Assembly (NCBI GenBank): GCA_905216215.1
Contig: CAJMSZ010000015.1
Span: 1-52,812, forward strand
From: an uncultured bacterium
Lineage (GTDB): Bacteria > Bacillota > Clostridia > Lachnospirales > Lachnospiraceae
Reading direction: 5' to 3'
Length of the DNA stretch: 52,812 nucleotides
The translations under genes and the position numbers were made by a program. Positions 23,421-33,197 of this stretch are shown here, one piece after another. Within the stretch, counting starts at the first letter, position 1. Every line of letters starts with the position of its first letter. Under the pieces are notes generated by a model. That model made no database searches. It was not told where the DNA came from and saw nothing but the letters and a program-made list of their open reading frames with translations.

Positions 23421-24805
23421 CTCTTATAGCGCTCTGACAGAGACACAAAATGCTCCGCAAAAACTGGATTGGATGGATAATATAAATGTGGGAATCCCCA
23501 CCAGTAGTTTTCTCCTGTCCAGATGCAGGAATACTGTCTTCCAGTGGTCGGCTTCGTTGCCTTACAGGCGGCTCCATTATCCGTACTGTCAAAATAGTGG
23601 AACTCATGCGCCTTGATTACACTATTTTCCGGCAGAAAATGCTTATCCTTTTCCATATTTTCCCTTGTCTTTTCTTCCGCAATTTCCACATAGCCAAACC
23701 GAACCAGTTTTCCGGTGTAATGACACACTTCAGGTATGACCCCTGCCATTTCATAAGTCTGTCCTTTGGCATCGGTCAGCTTTTCATGTAAATACATGAA
23801 ACCACCACACTCTGCCACAGACGGCATTCCCTGACGAATGGCTGTTTTTATGGCATTTTGCATTTCTTTATTCGCCTCCAGTTCTCCGGCATACAGCTCC
23901 GGATAACCGCCGCCAAGCAACATGCCAGAACAGTTATCAGGTAACTTTGTATCATGAATCGGTGAAAAATACTGAAGAAATGCCCCCGCCTCTTCCAAAA
24001 GCCTTAAGTTATCTTCATAGTAAAAGCAAAAGGCTTCATCCTTTGCCACCGCAATAGTCGGTTTCTCTCCCTGCACCTGATGAACAAAGAACATTTTTTC
24101 ATCTGCTCCAAGATTCTCTGCCTGTTTTGCAATTTGTAAAAGCTTTTCTACTTCCAGTGTTTTCTTCAACTGACTTCCAGCAAAAGCTATTTTCTCCCTC
24201 AGGTTTTCCACTTCACACGGAAGTTTTAATCCCAGATGTCTGCTTTCTATGGTAAGCTCCGGATTTGAAGGCACATATCCCACAACTGCTATCTTTAATT
24301 TTTCCTCTATGAGTGGTTTCAGTGTCTGATAATACATACCAGACATTCGGTTCAGTATGACTCCTTTTATCAAGTGCTCCACATCGTAGTCCAAAAATCC
24401 TGCAATCAGTGGGAGTAGGGAATATCCCATTCCCTTTGCATCCACTACAAGAATCACAGGTGTCTTCGTTACCTTTGCCAGATGGTAGGAAGATCCTTCT
24501 TCCCTTATTCCACCAAGACCATCATAGAGCCCCATGACGCCTTCCAAAACTGCAAATTGATTCTCGGTTCTTCCATGCAAAAACAGTTCTCGTGTTCTCT
24601 CCTCTCCGGTAAAAAAGGTATCTAAATTTTTCGAGGAAATGCCAAGCACTTTTTCATGAAACATAGGGTCAATATAATCCGGCCCACACTTATAAGAAAC
24701 CACATCTTCTCCCATTTCTTTCAGAATTTGAAGAAATGCACAGGTAATTAAGGTCTTTCCACTTCCGCTTTTGGGAGCAGCAAACATCAGTCTTTTCAAC
24801 TTCAT
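23399..24805 (-). CDS. cbiA: Cobyrinate a,c-diamide synthase
   Basis: 468 residues. N-terminal ATPase of the dethiobiotin-synthetase type (APKSGSGKT P-loop, YKCGPDYIDP, EGVMGLYDG) and a C-terminal class I glutamine amidotransferase domain (MLLGGGYPELYA, catalytic Cys in VAECGGFMYL, later His in GFPHLYY). It amidates the a and c side chains of cobyrinate. The ATG overlaps the stop of the CbiJ-CbiE-CbiT gene by four bases. It is the last gene of the biosynthetic run; its stop codon is part of the next promoter. Confidence 0.96.
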   Translation of the reverse strand: MKLKRLMFAAPKSGSGKTLITCAFLQILKEMGEDVVSYKCGPDYIDPMFHEKVLGISSKNLDTFFTGEERTRELFLHGRTENQFAVLEGVMGLYDGLGGIREEGSSYHLAKVTKTPVILVVDAKGMGYSLLPLIAGFLDYDVEHLIKGVILNRMSGMYYQTLKPLIEEKLKIAVVGYVPSNPELTIESRHLGLKLPCEVENLREKIAFAGSQLKKTLEVEKLLQIAKQAENLGADEKMFFVHQVQGEKPTIAVAKDEAFCFYYEDNLRLLEEAGAFLQYFSPIHDTKLPDNCSGMLLGGGYPELYAGELEANKEMQNAIKTAIRQGMPSVAECGGFMYLHEKLTDAKGQTYEMAGVIPEVCHYTGKLVRFGYVEIAEEKTRENMEKDKHFLPENSVIKAHEFHYFDSTDNGAACKATKPTTGRQYSCIWTGENYWWGFPHLYYPSNPVFAEHFVSLSERYKSCKFRKI

Positions 24806-26949
24806 CTTGTTTCCCTCTCTGCACTCTGCTCTTTTTTATCATCTTCCGGTTCCTGTGAGCAAAAGGTAAACGCACATATCCAGACCGGATTTTCAGCCTG
24901 TATCAGATGATAACTTCCTGCTTTCCGCGTCCGGCTGACCTGTAACTGTACCATACTCTCATCGGTAACTGGAAAATGCGCAAGCACTTCTCTGATTTCA
25001 CTGATAGTTTCCAGCGTAACCGCATTAATTACAATGCGCATATGGGAATTTTTCCGATACAGGCAATCGAGAATTTCCTTTAGCTTTCCACCAGTTCCAC
25101 CTAGGAATGCGTGTGTAGGAACGGGAAGAGATTCCAACCCATCCGGCGCATATGCCTCTATAATATCCATGTTATAGGCATGGAATTTTTCCTGATTTTT
25201 CCGTATGAGTGAAACTGCTTCCGGTTTCCGTTCAATGGCATAGACTTGTATGTTATGAGAAATTCCTGCAATTTCCACTGCCACCGAACCGGAGCCGCTC
25301 CCCACATCATACACCACTGCCTGTTCATGAAGTTTTAACTTGCTGATGCTGACTTCCCGCACTTCTTCTTTTGTCATTGGCACCGCATCTCTCAAAAACT
25401 CCGAATCTGCGGTCCCGTAAGACAACCTCTTTCTTACCGGATACGGGTTCTTTATCATACAAGTATAAAGCCCTGCATCCTCAAGCTTCATACATTCCTC
25501 AGGGGTATATTTCTGAATGCACTGGTCAGGATAAGAAAGCCGGTATCCCAGATAAATCGTACAATGCTCCATATTTGCTTCTGTAAGCAGTGCTCCAAGC
25601 TTCTTCACATCATGACTTCCAGAAAGCAACAAAAATACCTTTTCATTGGCACAGACTGCTTCCAGAATCTCTGATTTCCATCTGGAGGAAGTGGTGTCCT
25701 TCCCATGTATACTGGAAAGAACTGCATCCTGATAGCTCTCCCCAAGGCAGGCTGCAAGGAAAGAGATGGAAGAAATTCCGGGCAACACACGTAAAACTGC
25801 CTCTATACTTCCATCTGTTATTTCCTGATTTAATGCACAAATCAGCTTCTGACAGCCACTGTAAAATCCACTGTCTCCCGAAAACAGAATGACAATCTTC
25901 TGAACTTCCTTTTGTCTCAACATTTCCTTGATATATGGCACAATCTGCTTCGCCAGATAATAAGGTTTCTTTTCAATCCGTGGTTCATAATCTGCAATCA
26001 TCCGTTCTGCTCCCAGTAAAATATCTGCTTCTCGGATTACATGTTGCACTTCCACCGTCATACTTTCTGATGAGCCCATTCCGATTCCCGCAAGAAAAAT
26101 CTGCGGAAGCCTGCTACCATTTTCAGCAATTCCGTCACTGTTCCTCTCAGCAGATAACTCAGGAGCCGGCTCAGAAATGGTTTCCGAAGGAATTCTATAT
26201 ATTTCTTCCAGCTTCTGACAAAGCTCTTCCAGGTAATATCCTTCTTCTTTTGTCGGTCTTCCAATTACATACACCGGAATATCTACCTGTTTTGCCGCCT
26301 CTATTTTTTCAGTAAAACCACCGGACTTTCCACTTTCTTTTGTTACCATACAGGAAATCCCATACTGCCGGATGAGTGCTGTATTCATTTCCACCGAAAA
26401 CGGACCCTGAAGCGCAAGCACCTGTTTCCCGGCAATTCCGGCTTTCTGACAAAGACTCAGACTTTCCACACTGGGAAGTACTCTTGCATAAAGTCTCCCT
26501 TTTAATGCCTCTCTGTTATAGATTTGTAAATCCTTACTGCCCGTGGTTAGGAGGATATTCCCCTCCATCTTTTCCAAAGCTTCGGCACAGGAACTGTGAT
26601 TTTCGAAAAAATGCATTTTTCTATAGGATACTGTTTCCTCCGTCTCTCTGAGCAGGCGATAATACACGATGTTCAATCCCTCAACCGCTTCCTGAATCTG
26701 TTTCGTTACCAGCTCTGCAAAAGGATGGGTGGCATCTATTACCACCTCGTAAGATTCTTCCCGAATCATGTTCCGCATTTCTTCTGCATTTTTTCTTCCA
26801 ACCTGAATCCTGCGACAGGGATTGTCTTTTAACACGATTTCTCCGTATTCCGTCGCCACACATACGGTATTTTGCACCTGTCTTTCACACAGCCAGTCTG
26901 AAAGCTGTCTACCTTCCGTTGTCCCCGCAAAGATTAGTATCTTTTTCAA
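24802..26949 (-). CDS. cbiJET: CbiJ-CbiE-CbiT fusion: cobalt-precorrin-6A reductase and precorrin-6Y methyltransferases
   Basis: 715 residues carrying three enzymes. Residues 1-250 are a CobK/CbiJ reductase (FAGTTEGR; DATHPFA at 72-78; TTGSKDL). After a linker of about 30 residues, 283-505 are CbiE (IFLAGIGMGSSESMT; GDSGFYSG), which methylates C5. Residues 515-700 are CbiT (VPMTKEEVR; SAM loop YDVGSGSGSVAVEI; FLGGTGG), which methylates C15 and decarboxylates C12. CbiE-CbiT fusions (CobL-like) are common; adding the reductase puts three consecutive steps in one chain. The start is a TTG at 26949 with a run of five Gs eight bases upstream, 41 bases inside cbiH. Confidence 0.93.
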   Translation of the reverse strand: MKKILIFAGTTEGRQLSDWLCERQVQNTVCVATEYGEIVLKDNPCRRIQVGRKNAEEMRNMIREESYEVVIDATHPFAELVTKQIQEAVEGLNIVYYRLLRETEETVSYRKMHFFENHSSCAEALEKMEGNILLTTGSKDLQIYNREALKGRLYARVLPSVESLSLCQKAGIAGKQVLALQGPFSVEMNTALIRQYGISCMVTKESGKSGGFTEKIEAAKQVDIPVYVIGRPTKEEGYYLEELCQKLEEIYRIPSETISEPAPELSAERNSDGIAENGSRLPQIFLAGIGMGSSESMTVEVQHVIREADILLGAERMIADYEPRIEKKPYYLAKQIVPYIKEMLRQKEVQKIVILFSGDSGFYSGCQKLICALNQEITDGSIEAVLRVLPGISSISFLAACLGESYQDAVLSSIHGKDTTSSRWKSEILEAVCANEKVFLLLSGSHDVKKLGALLTEANMEHCTIYLGYRLSYPDQCIQKYTPEECMKLEDAGLYTCMIKNPYPVRKRLSYGTADSEFLRDAVPMTKEEVREVSISKLKLHEQAVVYDVGSGSGSVAVEIAGISHNIQVYAIERKPEAVSLIRKNQEKFHAYNMDIIEAYAPDGLESLPVPTHAFLGGTGGKLKEILDCLYRKNSHMRIVINAVTLETISEIREVLAHFPVTDESMVQLQVSRTRKAGSYHLIQAENPVWICAFTFCSQEPEDDKKEQSAERETR

Positions 26950-27676
26950 TTTGGTACCCCCGTTTTGTCACTAATTTTCCATTCATAATCCGAGAACCAG
27001 AGTTTCCCACAAATACTGTGGTAAACATATTTACTTCCCTGTTACGCAGCTCACCAAGAGTGCAGGTAACTGCTTTCGTACCCTCTCGTCCAATATTTTC
27101 CACATAGCCACAAGCACGTTCTGGCTCAATTTCTTCCAACAAAATATCGCATGCTTTCTGTAAATAATCACATCTCTTATGACTGGAAGGATTGTAGATG
27201 GCAATGGCAAAATCGCCAACTGCTGCTGCCCGAAGCCTTTTCTCGATTTTCTCCCAGGGAGTAAGAAGGTCACTGAGACTGATGACACAAAAATCATGGT
27301 TTAAGGGCGCCCCCAGAACTGCCGCGCCACTACATGCTGCCGTAATTCCCGGAACCACCGCAATCTCTATATCCGGATATCCGGCGCCAATCTCATACAT
27401 CAGAGATGCCATTCCGTAAACCCCCGCGTCTCCACTGCAAATCATAGATACCTGTTTTCCTTTTTCTGCCTCTTCAAAGCAAATTCTGCATCTTTCCACT
27501 TCCTGCTTCATGGGGGTAGAGAGGAATTCCTTCTCCGAAAAACGTGCCCCAAGAAGCCTGAGATACACCGGATAGCCCACAATCACGTCAGATTCTTCCA
27601 GTACGCGGATGGCCTGTCCAGTCATCATTTCTTCCTCTCCGGGTCCCATCCCTACTACATATATTTTAGACTTCAT
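26909..27676 (-). CDS. cbiH: Cobalt-precorrin-3 C17-methyltransferase
   Basis: 255 residues of the tetrapyrrole methylase fold: IYVVGMGPGEEEMMT at the N-terminus, VIVGYPVYL, the SAM-site loop CSGDAGVYGMA, VVPGITAACSGAAVLGAPLNHDF and AIYNPSSHKR. It methylates C17 and drives ring contraction. It overlaps cbiG by 11 bases and the CbiJ-CbiE-CbiT gene by 41, so expression is tightly coupled. Confidence 0.95.
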   Translation of the reverse strand: MKSKIYVVGMGPGEEEMMTGQAIRVLEESDVIVGYPVYLRLLGARFSEKEFLSTPMKQEVERCRICFEEAEKGKQVSMICSGDAGVYGMASLMYEIGAGYPDIEIAVVPGITAACSGAAVLGAPLNHDFCVISLSDLLTPWEKIEKRLRAAAVGDFAIAIYNPSSHKRCDYLQKACDILLEEIEPERACGYVENIGREGTKAVTCTLGELRNREVNMFTTVFVGNSGSRIMNGKLVTKRGYQIEKDTNLCGDNGR

Positions 27677-28697
27677 CTAGACAAATCCTCCAATCTCTCT
27701 TTGCAATTGCAAGAGTCATTCCATCTTCCGCTTCCTTTCTCACAATCAAAGTTCCACCGTTTTCACAGGCTCTTAGTGCAGCACGTTCACATACATTATC
27801 CACTCCAATAGTCCGCTTCACAAAATCAGACCCGGTAAAGCTTCCTTCCACCTGATTCAACTCTTCAGCCGAATAGGTGACAAAAGGAATCCTCTCTTTC
27901 CTGCTCCAACCAAGAAATCCCCTTTCTTCTGCCTTTTGTTCTACAGACGAAAGAGCATAAATCTGTTCTTCGAAAATTCCTTCTCTGTCCAGGACTTTTG
28001 AAATAAATTTCCTGATTTTCTCTTCTTCTTTTCCCTTTTTACAACCCATTCCAAGTACATATTCCTTTGGTTTTAATGTCAAAAGTGCATCGCATACAAT
28101 AGAATCGGCTGTAATCAGTACATCCACTGGTTCTTCCGGTGGATACGGCACAACCTCTATTTCATCTGGAAGTTTTGTATTTATTATTCTTCCTTCTTCT
28201 ACGGATAAGGTGATACGCTCCCCTCGCAGCACCTTGGAAGAAACTTTGGCAATTCCTTCTTTGTTTTGAATCCATAACCCATTCTTCTTTGCAAATACAT
28301 CCACCGCAAATTTTCCATTGATATCCGTCGCAGTAGTAATCACTGGAACCGCCCCTATCCGCTTTGCCAGCATACAGGCAAGTTCATTGGCGCCGCCTAC
28401 ATGGCCGGACAAAATAGGGATGACATAGTTTCCCTTCTCATCCATTACCAGAACCGCGCTGTCCTGCAGTTTATTCACCAGATTGGGAGCTATGGCACGA
28501 ACCGCAATCCCACAGGCTCCGATAAATAGCAGTGTATTTCTTTGCCCCATCTGTTCTTTCGTCCACCTGGCAAGTCCCTGTTCCTTAATTTCCTCTTTCG
28601 TAAAACACTGAATATCCCATTCCTTGAAACAGTTCTGTACTTTACGGGCGAGACAGTTCCCATTTTCTGTAAAACTTATCACACTTATTCTTTGCAT
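27666..28697 (-). CDS. cbiG: Cobalt-precorrin-5A hydrolase
   Basis: 343 residues. The N-terminal part (ISFTENGNCLARKV; FIGACGIAVRAIAP; GHVGGANELACMLAKRIGAVPVITTATD) and the CbiG C-terminal domain (YVLGMGCKKG; LSSVEQKAEE; FVKRTIGVDNVCERAAL) are both complete. It opens the delta-lactone and releases the C20 fragment as acetaldehyde. It overlaps cbiF by 13 bases; GGAAGAAA precedes the ATG. Confidence 0.95.
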   Translation of the reverse strand: MQRISVISFTENGNCLARKVQNCFKEWDIQCFTKEEIKEQGLARWTKEQMGQRNTLLFIGACGIAVRAIAPNLVNKLQDSAVLVMDEKGNYVIPILSGHVGGANELACMLAKRIGAVPVITTATDINGKFAVDVFAKKNGLWIQNKEGIAKVSSKVLRGERITLSVEEGRIINTKLPDEIEVVPYPPEEPVDVLITADSIVCDALLTLKPKEYVLGMGCKKGKEEEKIRKFISKVLDREGIFEEQIYALSSVEQKAEERGFLGWSRKERIPFVTYSAEELNQVEGSFTGSDFVKRTIGVDNVCERAALRACENGGTLIVRKEAEDGMTLAIAKRDWRICLDEV

Positions 28698-29458
28698 GTT
28701 TCTTCCTTTGCCTGTCTGAATTCTGTCGAAAAATCAGGTGCATACAAACGCGATTTCTGGTAATTCTGATGTGCAAGCACCTCTCCCACAAGCACCAGTG
28801 CCGTTTTCGTAATCCCATGTTCCGATGCTGTCTGTTCCAGTTCCCCAACTTTACAAAGATACGCTTCTTCCTCAGGCCATGTTGCTTTATAAACCAGAGC
28901 TGCAGGTGTCTCTGCTCTGTAGCCCCCTGCAATCAGACGCCTTGATAATTCACCCAGCATTCCTGTACTCAAATAAATTGCCATAGTCGCCTCATGGGCC
29001 GCAAAGCTTTCTATCTGCTCTTTTTCCGGTACTTTAGTCTTTCCTTCCATTCTGGTGATAATAAGGGACTGAGAAATTCCCGGAAGCGTATATTCCAAGT
29101 TCAAAGAGGCGGCCGCTCCAAAGCAGGCGCTGACTCCCGGACAGCTTTCATACGATATTCCAAGTTCGTCCAGCATATCCATCTGTTCCCGTACTGCCCC
29201 ATACACGCTCTGATCACCCGTATGAAGGCGCACTGTCATTTTCCGTTCTGCCTCTGCTTCTTTCATCACATCAATGACCTCATCCAGTGTCATTTTTGCA
29301 CTATTATAAATCACACAGCTCTCTTTCGCATACTCCAGAAGCTGTGGATTTACCAAAGAACCGGCATAAATAATCACATCTGCCTTCTCCAGCATATGCA
29401 TACCGCGCACGGTAATTAAATCCGGTGCTCCGCATCCTGCGCCAACAAAATAAACCAT
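28685..29458 (-). CDS. cbiF: Cobalt-precorrin-4 C11-methyltransferase
   Basis: 257 residues of the tetrapyrrole methylase family with YFVGAGCGAPDLITVRG, VIIYAGSLVNPQLLEY, RLHTGDQSVYGAVREQ and CPGVSACFGAAASL, all diagnostic for CbiF/CobM. It methylates C11. It overlaps cbiD by 43 bases and cbiG by 13. Confidence 0.96.
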   Translation of the reverse strand: MVYFVGAGCGAPDLITVRGMHMLEKADVIIYAGSLVNPQLLEYAKESCVIYNSAKMTLDEVIDVMKEAEAERKMTVRLHTGDQSVYGAVREQMDMLDELGISYESCPGVSACFGAAASLNLEYTLPGISQSLIITRMEGKTKVPEKEQIESFAAHEATMAIYLSTGMLGELSRRLIAGGYRAETPAALVYKATWPEEEAYLCKVGELEQTASEHGITKTALVLVGEVLAHQNYQKSRLYAPDFSTEFRQAKEETCKE

Positions 29459-30528
29459 TCTTCTACCCCCTTGCTTCTGGCAAGCTCGCCAAATTCATTT
29501 ACATATAATTCACAATCAATAGAAAGTCTGCCACCTGCTCTCTTGTCCAAATAATAACAGATACGATTTACTACTTCCTGCATAATCACATCCATTTTTC
29601 CGGTTTCCCTTAAAATTCTCACCGCTTCTTCTGTAGTGACACACTCCAGCATCTGCCGGATTATCTCTATTTCCACTCCATGTTTTACCGCAAGCGCCGC
29701 AAGAATTTCCATTCTGCAGTCAGCTTCTCTGGAATGGGTATTCATAATTCCGCCTGCCACTTTTACCAGCTTACCCAAATGACCGGTAAGAAGCAGTTTC
29801 TGAAATCCCAGCTCTACTGCCATATCAATGGTCTGACCAATAAAATTGCTGCATTTGACACTTTTGTCCAAATCATATCCATAGGTTTTCTGGATAAAAT
29901 CCTGTCCATAATTTCCCGGTGTAATTGCCACATAATCATACCCGAGGGCCTTCCTCTGACTTAATTCTACACGAATGGTATCCAGAATAGCCTGCGTACT
30001 CATAGGCTCTACCACACCACTTGTCCCTAAAATGGAAATTCCACCAACAATGCCAAGTCTTGGATTAAATGTCTTCTCTGCCACCTGTTCACCACCCGGT
30101 GCAGAAATCTCAACAAACAGACCTCCCTGATAATCCACCGCGTCACAGACATCAAGTACTTCTTTTGTAATCATTTCCCTCGGCACATGGTTAATGGCCG
30201 CATTTCCAACCGGCTGATCCAGACCAGGTTTTGTCACTTGGCCTACACCGTTTCCTCCATCAATAAAGACCCCTTTTTCAGCCGCATACGACACACTGGC
30301 ATAAATTAGAAGTCCCGTTGTCACATCCGGGTCATCGCCTCCGTCCTTCTCTACGCCACAGGAAACTTTCGTCTCTGATTTGGAAACATCCTTAATTTCA
30401 GCCTCATAGAGAATTCCTTTTGGTGTTTCAATCGTAATCGTTTCTTTTCGTTTTCCGGTCAACAGCATATAAGCCGCTGCCTTGGCTGCTGCTGCCGCAC
30501 AGCTTCCTGTTGTAAATCCCTGCCGCAT
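29416..30528 (-). CDS. cbiD: Cobalt-precorrin-5B C1-methyltransferase
   Basis: 370 residues with the typical start MRQGFTTGSCAAAAAKAA, then KDGGDDPDVTTG, PGLDQPVGNAAINHVPR and GTSGVVEPMS. CbiD methylates C1 in the anaerobic pathway. Its presence, with CbiG, marks the early-cobalt-insertion route. It lies two bases after the cbiC stop and overlaps cbiF. Confidence 0.96.
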   Translation of the reverse strand: MRQGFTTGSCAAAAAKAAAYMLLTGKRKETITIETPKGILYEAEIKDVSKSETKVSCGVEKDGGDDPDVTTGLLIYASVSYAAEKGVFIDGGNGVGQVTKPGLDQPVGNAAINHVPREMITKEVLDVCDAVDYQGGLFVEISAPGGEQVAEKTFNPRLGIVGGISILGTSGVVEPMSTQAILDTIRVELSQRKALGYDYVAITPGNYGQDFIQKTYGYDLDKSVKCSNFIGQTIDMAVELGFQKLLLTGHLGKLVKVAGGIMNTHSREADCRMEILAALAVKHGVEIEIIRQMLECVTTEEAVRILRETGKMDVIMQEVVNRICYYLDKRAGGRLSIDCELYVNEFGELARSKGVEEWFILLAQDAEHRI

Positions 30529-30530
30529 AT

Positions 30531-31166
30531 TTATCTCCCTAATTCATACAAAATCGCATTACAGATGGCTGCTGCCACATTGCTTCCTCCTTTTCGTCCA
30601 CGATTGACAATATAAGGAATATCTGTCTGTAAAATCAGCTCCTTGGCGGCCTCCACATTGACAAATCCTACAGGTACTCCGATGATAAATGCCGGTCTGA
30701 ACGTTCCCCTTTGGATCATTTCATATAATTGTATCAGTGCTGTCGGTGCATTTCCAACAGCAAAGATAACCGGCTTTTGAATCCCTGCCGCCTTCTCCAT
30801 ACTGACCGTAGCGCGGGTCACTTTGCGCTCTTTGGCAATCCGGGCTACATCCTCATCTGCCATAAAGCAATGTGCCTCACCACCATGGCGTGCTAAAGTC
30901 CTCTTGTTGATTCCGGCAAGTGCCATATTGGTATCTGTCACAATATCTGCCCCATTTTGTATCAGTTCTTTGGCAATGGCAACTGCATTTGGCGAATAGG
31001 TCATAGTCTGTGCATACTCAAAATCGGCACTGGTATGGATGACCCGCTTTGTCACCATCTCCGTTTCCTTTGGAAGGGTAATCCCTCTGTTTCTCAATTC
31101 CTCAGAAATAATCTCAAAGCTCCTGCGTTCAATATCTTCCGGAAGTACATGTTCTATGTTAAGCAC
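30531..31166 (-). CDS. cbiC: Cobalt-precorrin-8X methylmutase
   Basis: 211 residues. The catalytic His44 stands in VIHTSADFEYA, and IVTDTNMALAGINKR, GNAPTAL and FIIGVPVGFVNVEAAKE are conserved. It moves the methyl group from C11 to C12, giving cobyrinate. The start is GTG 31166 with AGGAGA six bases before it, inside the last codons of cobD. Confidence 0.96.
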   Translation of the reverse strand: MLNIEHVLPEDIERRSFEIISEELRNRGITLPKETEMVTKRVIHTSADFEYAQTMTYSPNAVAIAKELIQNGADIVTDTNMALAGINKRTLARHGGEAHCFMADEDVARIAKERKVTRATVSMEKAAGIQKPVIFAVGNAPTALIQLYEMIQRGTFRPAFIIGVPVGFVNVEAAKELILQTDIPYIVNRGRKGGSNVAAAICNAILYELGR

Positions 31167-32185
31167 TTGATTTCTCCTATCTTTTCTAATAATCTTTCAT
31201 TCTCTTCCCGTTTCTTTACGGCAACCCGGTAAAACCCTTTTTCCAATCCTCTGTAATTACTGCAATCCCGAATCAGAATATTCCGTTTCAGCAGCTCATC
31301 GTAAAGGGGAAGCTCCGTCTTTACCAGCAGGAAATTGGCACATCCCGGATAGACCGTCAGTCCCATTTTTTCTAATCCTTTAATCAGAAATTCCCGTTCT
31401 CTTTTCACAAAGGTTCTAGTCTTCTCTACAAATTCCTGTTCCCCGGCACAGGCTACTCCTGCCGCTTCTGCAAAGGTAGAAATATTCCACTCTGGTAAAT
31501 GTGTCCGAATCTTCTCTGTCAATTCTCTATTATAAGAAATCAGATACCCCAGACGCACCCCCGGTATGGAAAAAATTTTGGTAAATGCACGTACGATAAT
31601 GAGATTTTCATACTGTTTTCCCTTCGCAATCATGAAAGAGGCTCCTTCGCAAAATTCCAGAAAACACTCATCTAATACGACGTAAATTCTCTGTTCCTTA
31701 CAATAATCCAAAATTTTCTCCAATACATCCTGCTTTAGCAGAAGTCCTGTGGGATTATTAGGATTTGCAAGAAATATCAGTTCCGTATCGTGCGGAATGG
31801 TATGAATGACTGTCTTATCCAGTGCAAACCCATTCTCCTCTTTCATAGAAAAGTAACAAACTTCACAGTCACAGCTCTTTGCCGCATATTCGTATCCGTA
31901 GAATGAAGGAACCGGTATCCAGATTTTTTTCGGTCTTATGGTATGCATGACCGCCTGAAACAACTCCGATGCTCCATTTCCAAATACAATCGAAGTTCTC
32001 GAAATTCCAAGCATATCTCCCATAGCTTCTGTGAGTCTTTCCACTTCCATGTCCGGGTACGTGGTGCAGGTATCCACGGCTTCTATCAAAGCTTTTCTGA
32101 CCTTCTCCGGCATCCCAAGGGGATTGACATTAACAGAAAAATCCAAATCTACTTTATTCCGATAAATATCTCCGCCATGAATCAT
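31154..32185 (-). CDS. cobD: L-threonine-O-3-phosphate decarboxylase-like PLP enzyme
   Basis: 343 residues of the class I/II aminotransferase fold. PLP lysine is Lys203 in VRAFTKIFSIPGVRLGY; FGNGASELFQAV and LANPNNPTG bind the cofactor. In this context it should be the CobD decarboxylase that makes (R)-1-aminopropan-2-ol phosphate for the nucleotide loop. Histidinol-phosphate aminotransferase is the close alternative, but cobalamin neighbours on both sides argue against it. It is 34 bases after cbiB. Confidence 0.88.
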   Translation of the reverse strand: MIHGGDIYRNKVDLDFSVNVNPLGMPEKVRKALIEAVDTCTTYPDMEVERLTEAMGDMLGISRTSIVFGNGASELFQAVMHTIRPKKIWIPVPSFYGYEYAAKSCDCEVCYFSMKEENGFALDKTVIHTIPHDTELIFLANPNNPTGLLLKQDVLEKILDYCKEQRIYVVLDECFLEFCEGASFMIAKGKQYENLIIVRAFTKIFSIPGVRLGYLISYNRELTEKIRTHLPEWNISTFAEAAGVACAGEQEFVEKTRTFVKREREFLIKGLEKMGLTVYPGCANFLLVKTELPLYDELLKRNILIRDCSNYRGLEKGFYRVAVKKREENERLLEKIGEIKCLT

Positions 32186-32219
32186 AATGTTTCTTTTATC
32201 CCCTTTCTTTCATCGTCAT

Positions 32220-33197
32220 TTAGAAACATAAATATATTCCAAACATCATTAGCAGGCAGAACAGTTCCGTTATCCAGGCAGTCACATACATCAGATGATT
32301 GGCACGACGGATATCTTCTGTCTCTACCTTTCTTAGCCTGTCTCCAATATATGGTTTCTTAACAACTTTTCCAAAATAGCTGGCATCTCCTGCAAGCTGA
32401 ATTCCTAGCGCGCCTGCACACACTGCTTCCGTATGAGCCGAATTAGGGCTGGCATGATTCTTTCTATCCCGTTTGTAAATCCGGTAAGCATCTTCCATAC
32501 TATATGCCTTCCCCAAAATTCCTGCTGCCAGAATCATGATCCACGCACTTATTCTTGCTGGAATGAAATTTACAACATCATCCAGTTTTGCGGCTGTCCT
32601 TCCAAAATGCAAATATTTCTCATTCTTGTATCCAATCATGGAATCCATAGTATTGACTGCCTTATAGAGAAACCCAAGTACAGGACCTCCAATTGCCATG
32701 TAGAGCATAGGTGCAATGACTCCGTCCGATGTATTTTCCGCCACCGTCTCAATGGCAGCTTTGGCAACTCCGGTTTCATCCAGACACGCGGTATCTCTTC
32801 CCACAATCATGGAAACAGCCTTTCTCGCACCAGGTAAATCCTCTTTTTTCAATTCATGATACACCTTCATACTTTCTACTTTCAAAGACCTCGCAGCCAG
32901 AATCTGATAAGTCATAATACTTTCTACCACACAGCCCACTATTTTATTCCATTGATATGCAAGCACAAGAGTAAGTGCACTGCTGAAAATGGTGGCTCCA
33001 AGTACGATCCATACCATCCATCTTCCCTGTTTGATTTCCCGTTCCGGTGTCACGTTTTCCTTATCTTTTCTCAGAAAATTTTCTGTTCTGCTAATCAGCG
33101 TTCCTATCAGCCGAATGGGATGCGGCAGCCAATGTGGGTCGCCAAATACTCCATCCGTCAAAAATCCGGCCACAAATGCTATGATATGATACTGCAT
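32220..33197 (-). CDS. cbiB: Adenosylcobinamide-phosphate synthase
   Basis: 325-residue membrane protein with GFLTDGVFGDPHWLPHPIRLIG near the N-terminus, VGRDTACLDETGVAKAAIETVAENTSDGVIAPMLY, and SPNSAHTEAVCAGALGIQLAG, the three strongest CbiB motifs. It joins aminopropanol phosphate to adenosylcobyric acid. It overlaps cobC by 19 bases. Confidence 0.96.
   Translation of the reverse strand: MQYHIIAFVAGFLTDGVFGDPHWLPHPIRLIGTLISRTENFLRKDKENVTPEREIKQGRWMVWIVLGATIFSSALTLVLAYQWNKIVGCVVESIMTYQILAARSLKVESMKVYHELKKEDLPGARKAVSMIVGRDTACLDETGVAKAAIETVAENTSDGVIAPMLYMAIGGPVLGFLYKAVNTMDSMIGYKNEKYLHFGRTAAKLDDVVNFIPARISAWIMILAAGILGKAYSMEDAYRIYKRDRKNHASPNSAHTEAVCAGALGIQLAGDASYFGKVVKKPYIGDRLRKVETEDIRRANHLMYVTAWITELFCLLMMFGIYLCF

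Noticed and set aside
31154..32185. Histidinol-phosphate aminotransferase (hisC)
   Set aside because: The fold is shared, but overlap with cbiC and proximity to cbiB make the CobD decarboxylase the better call.
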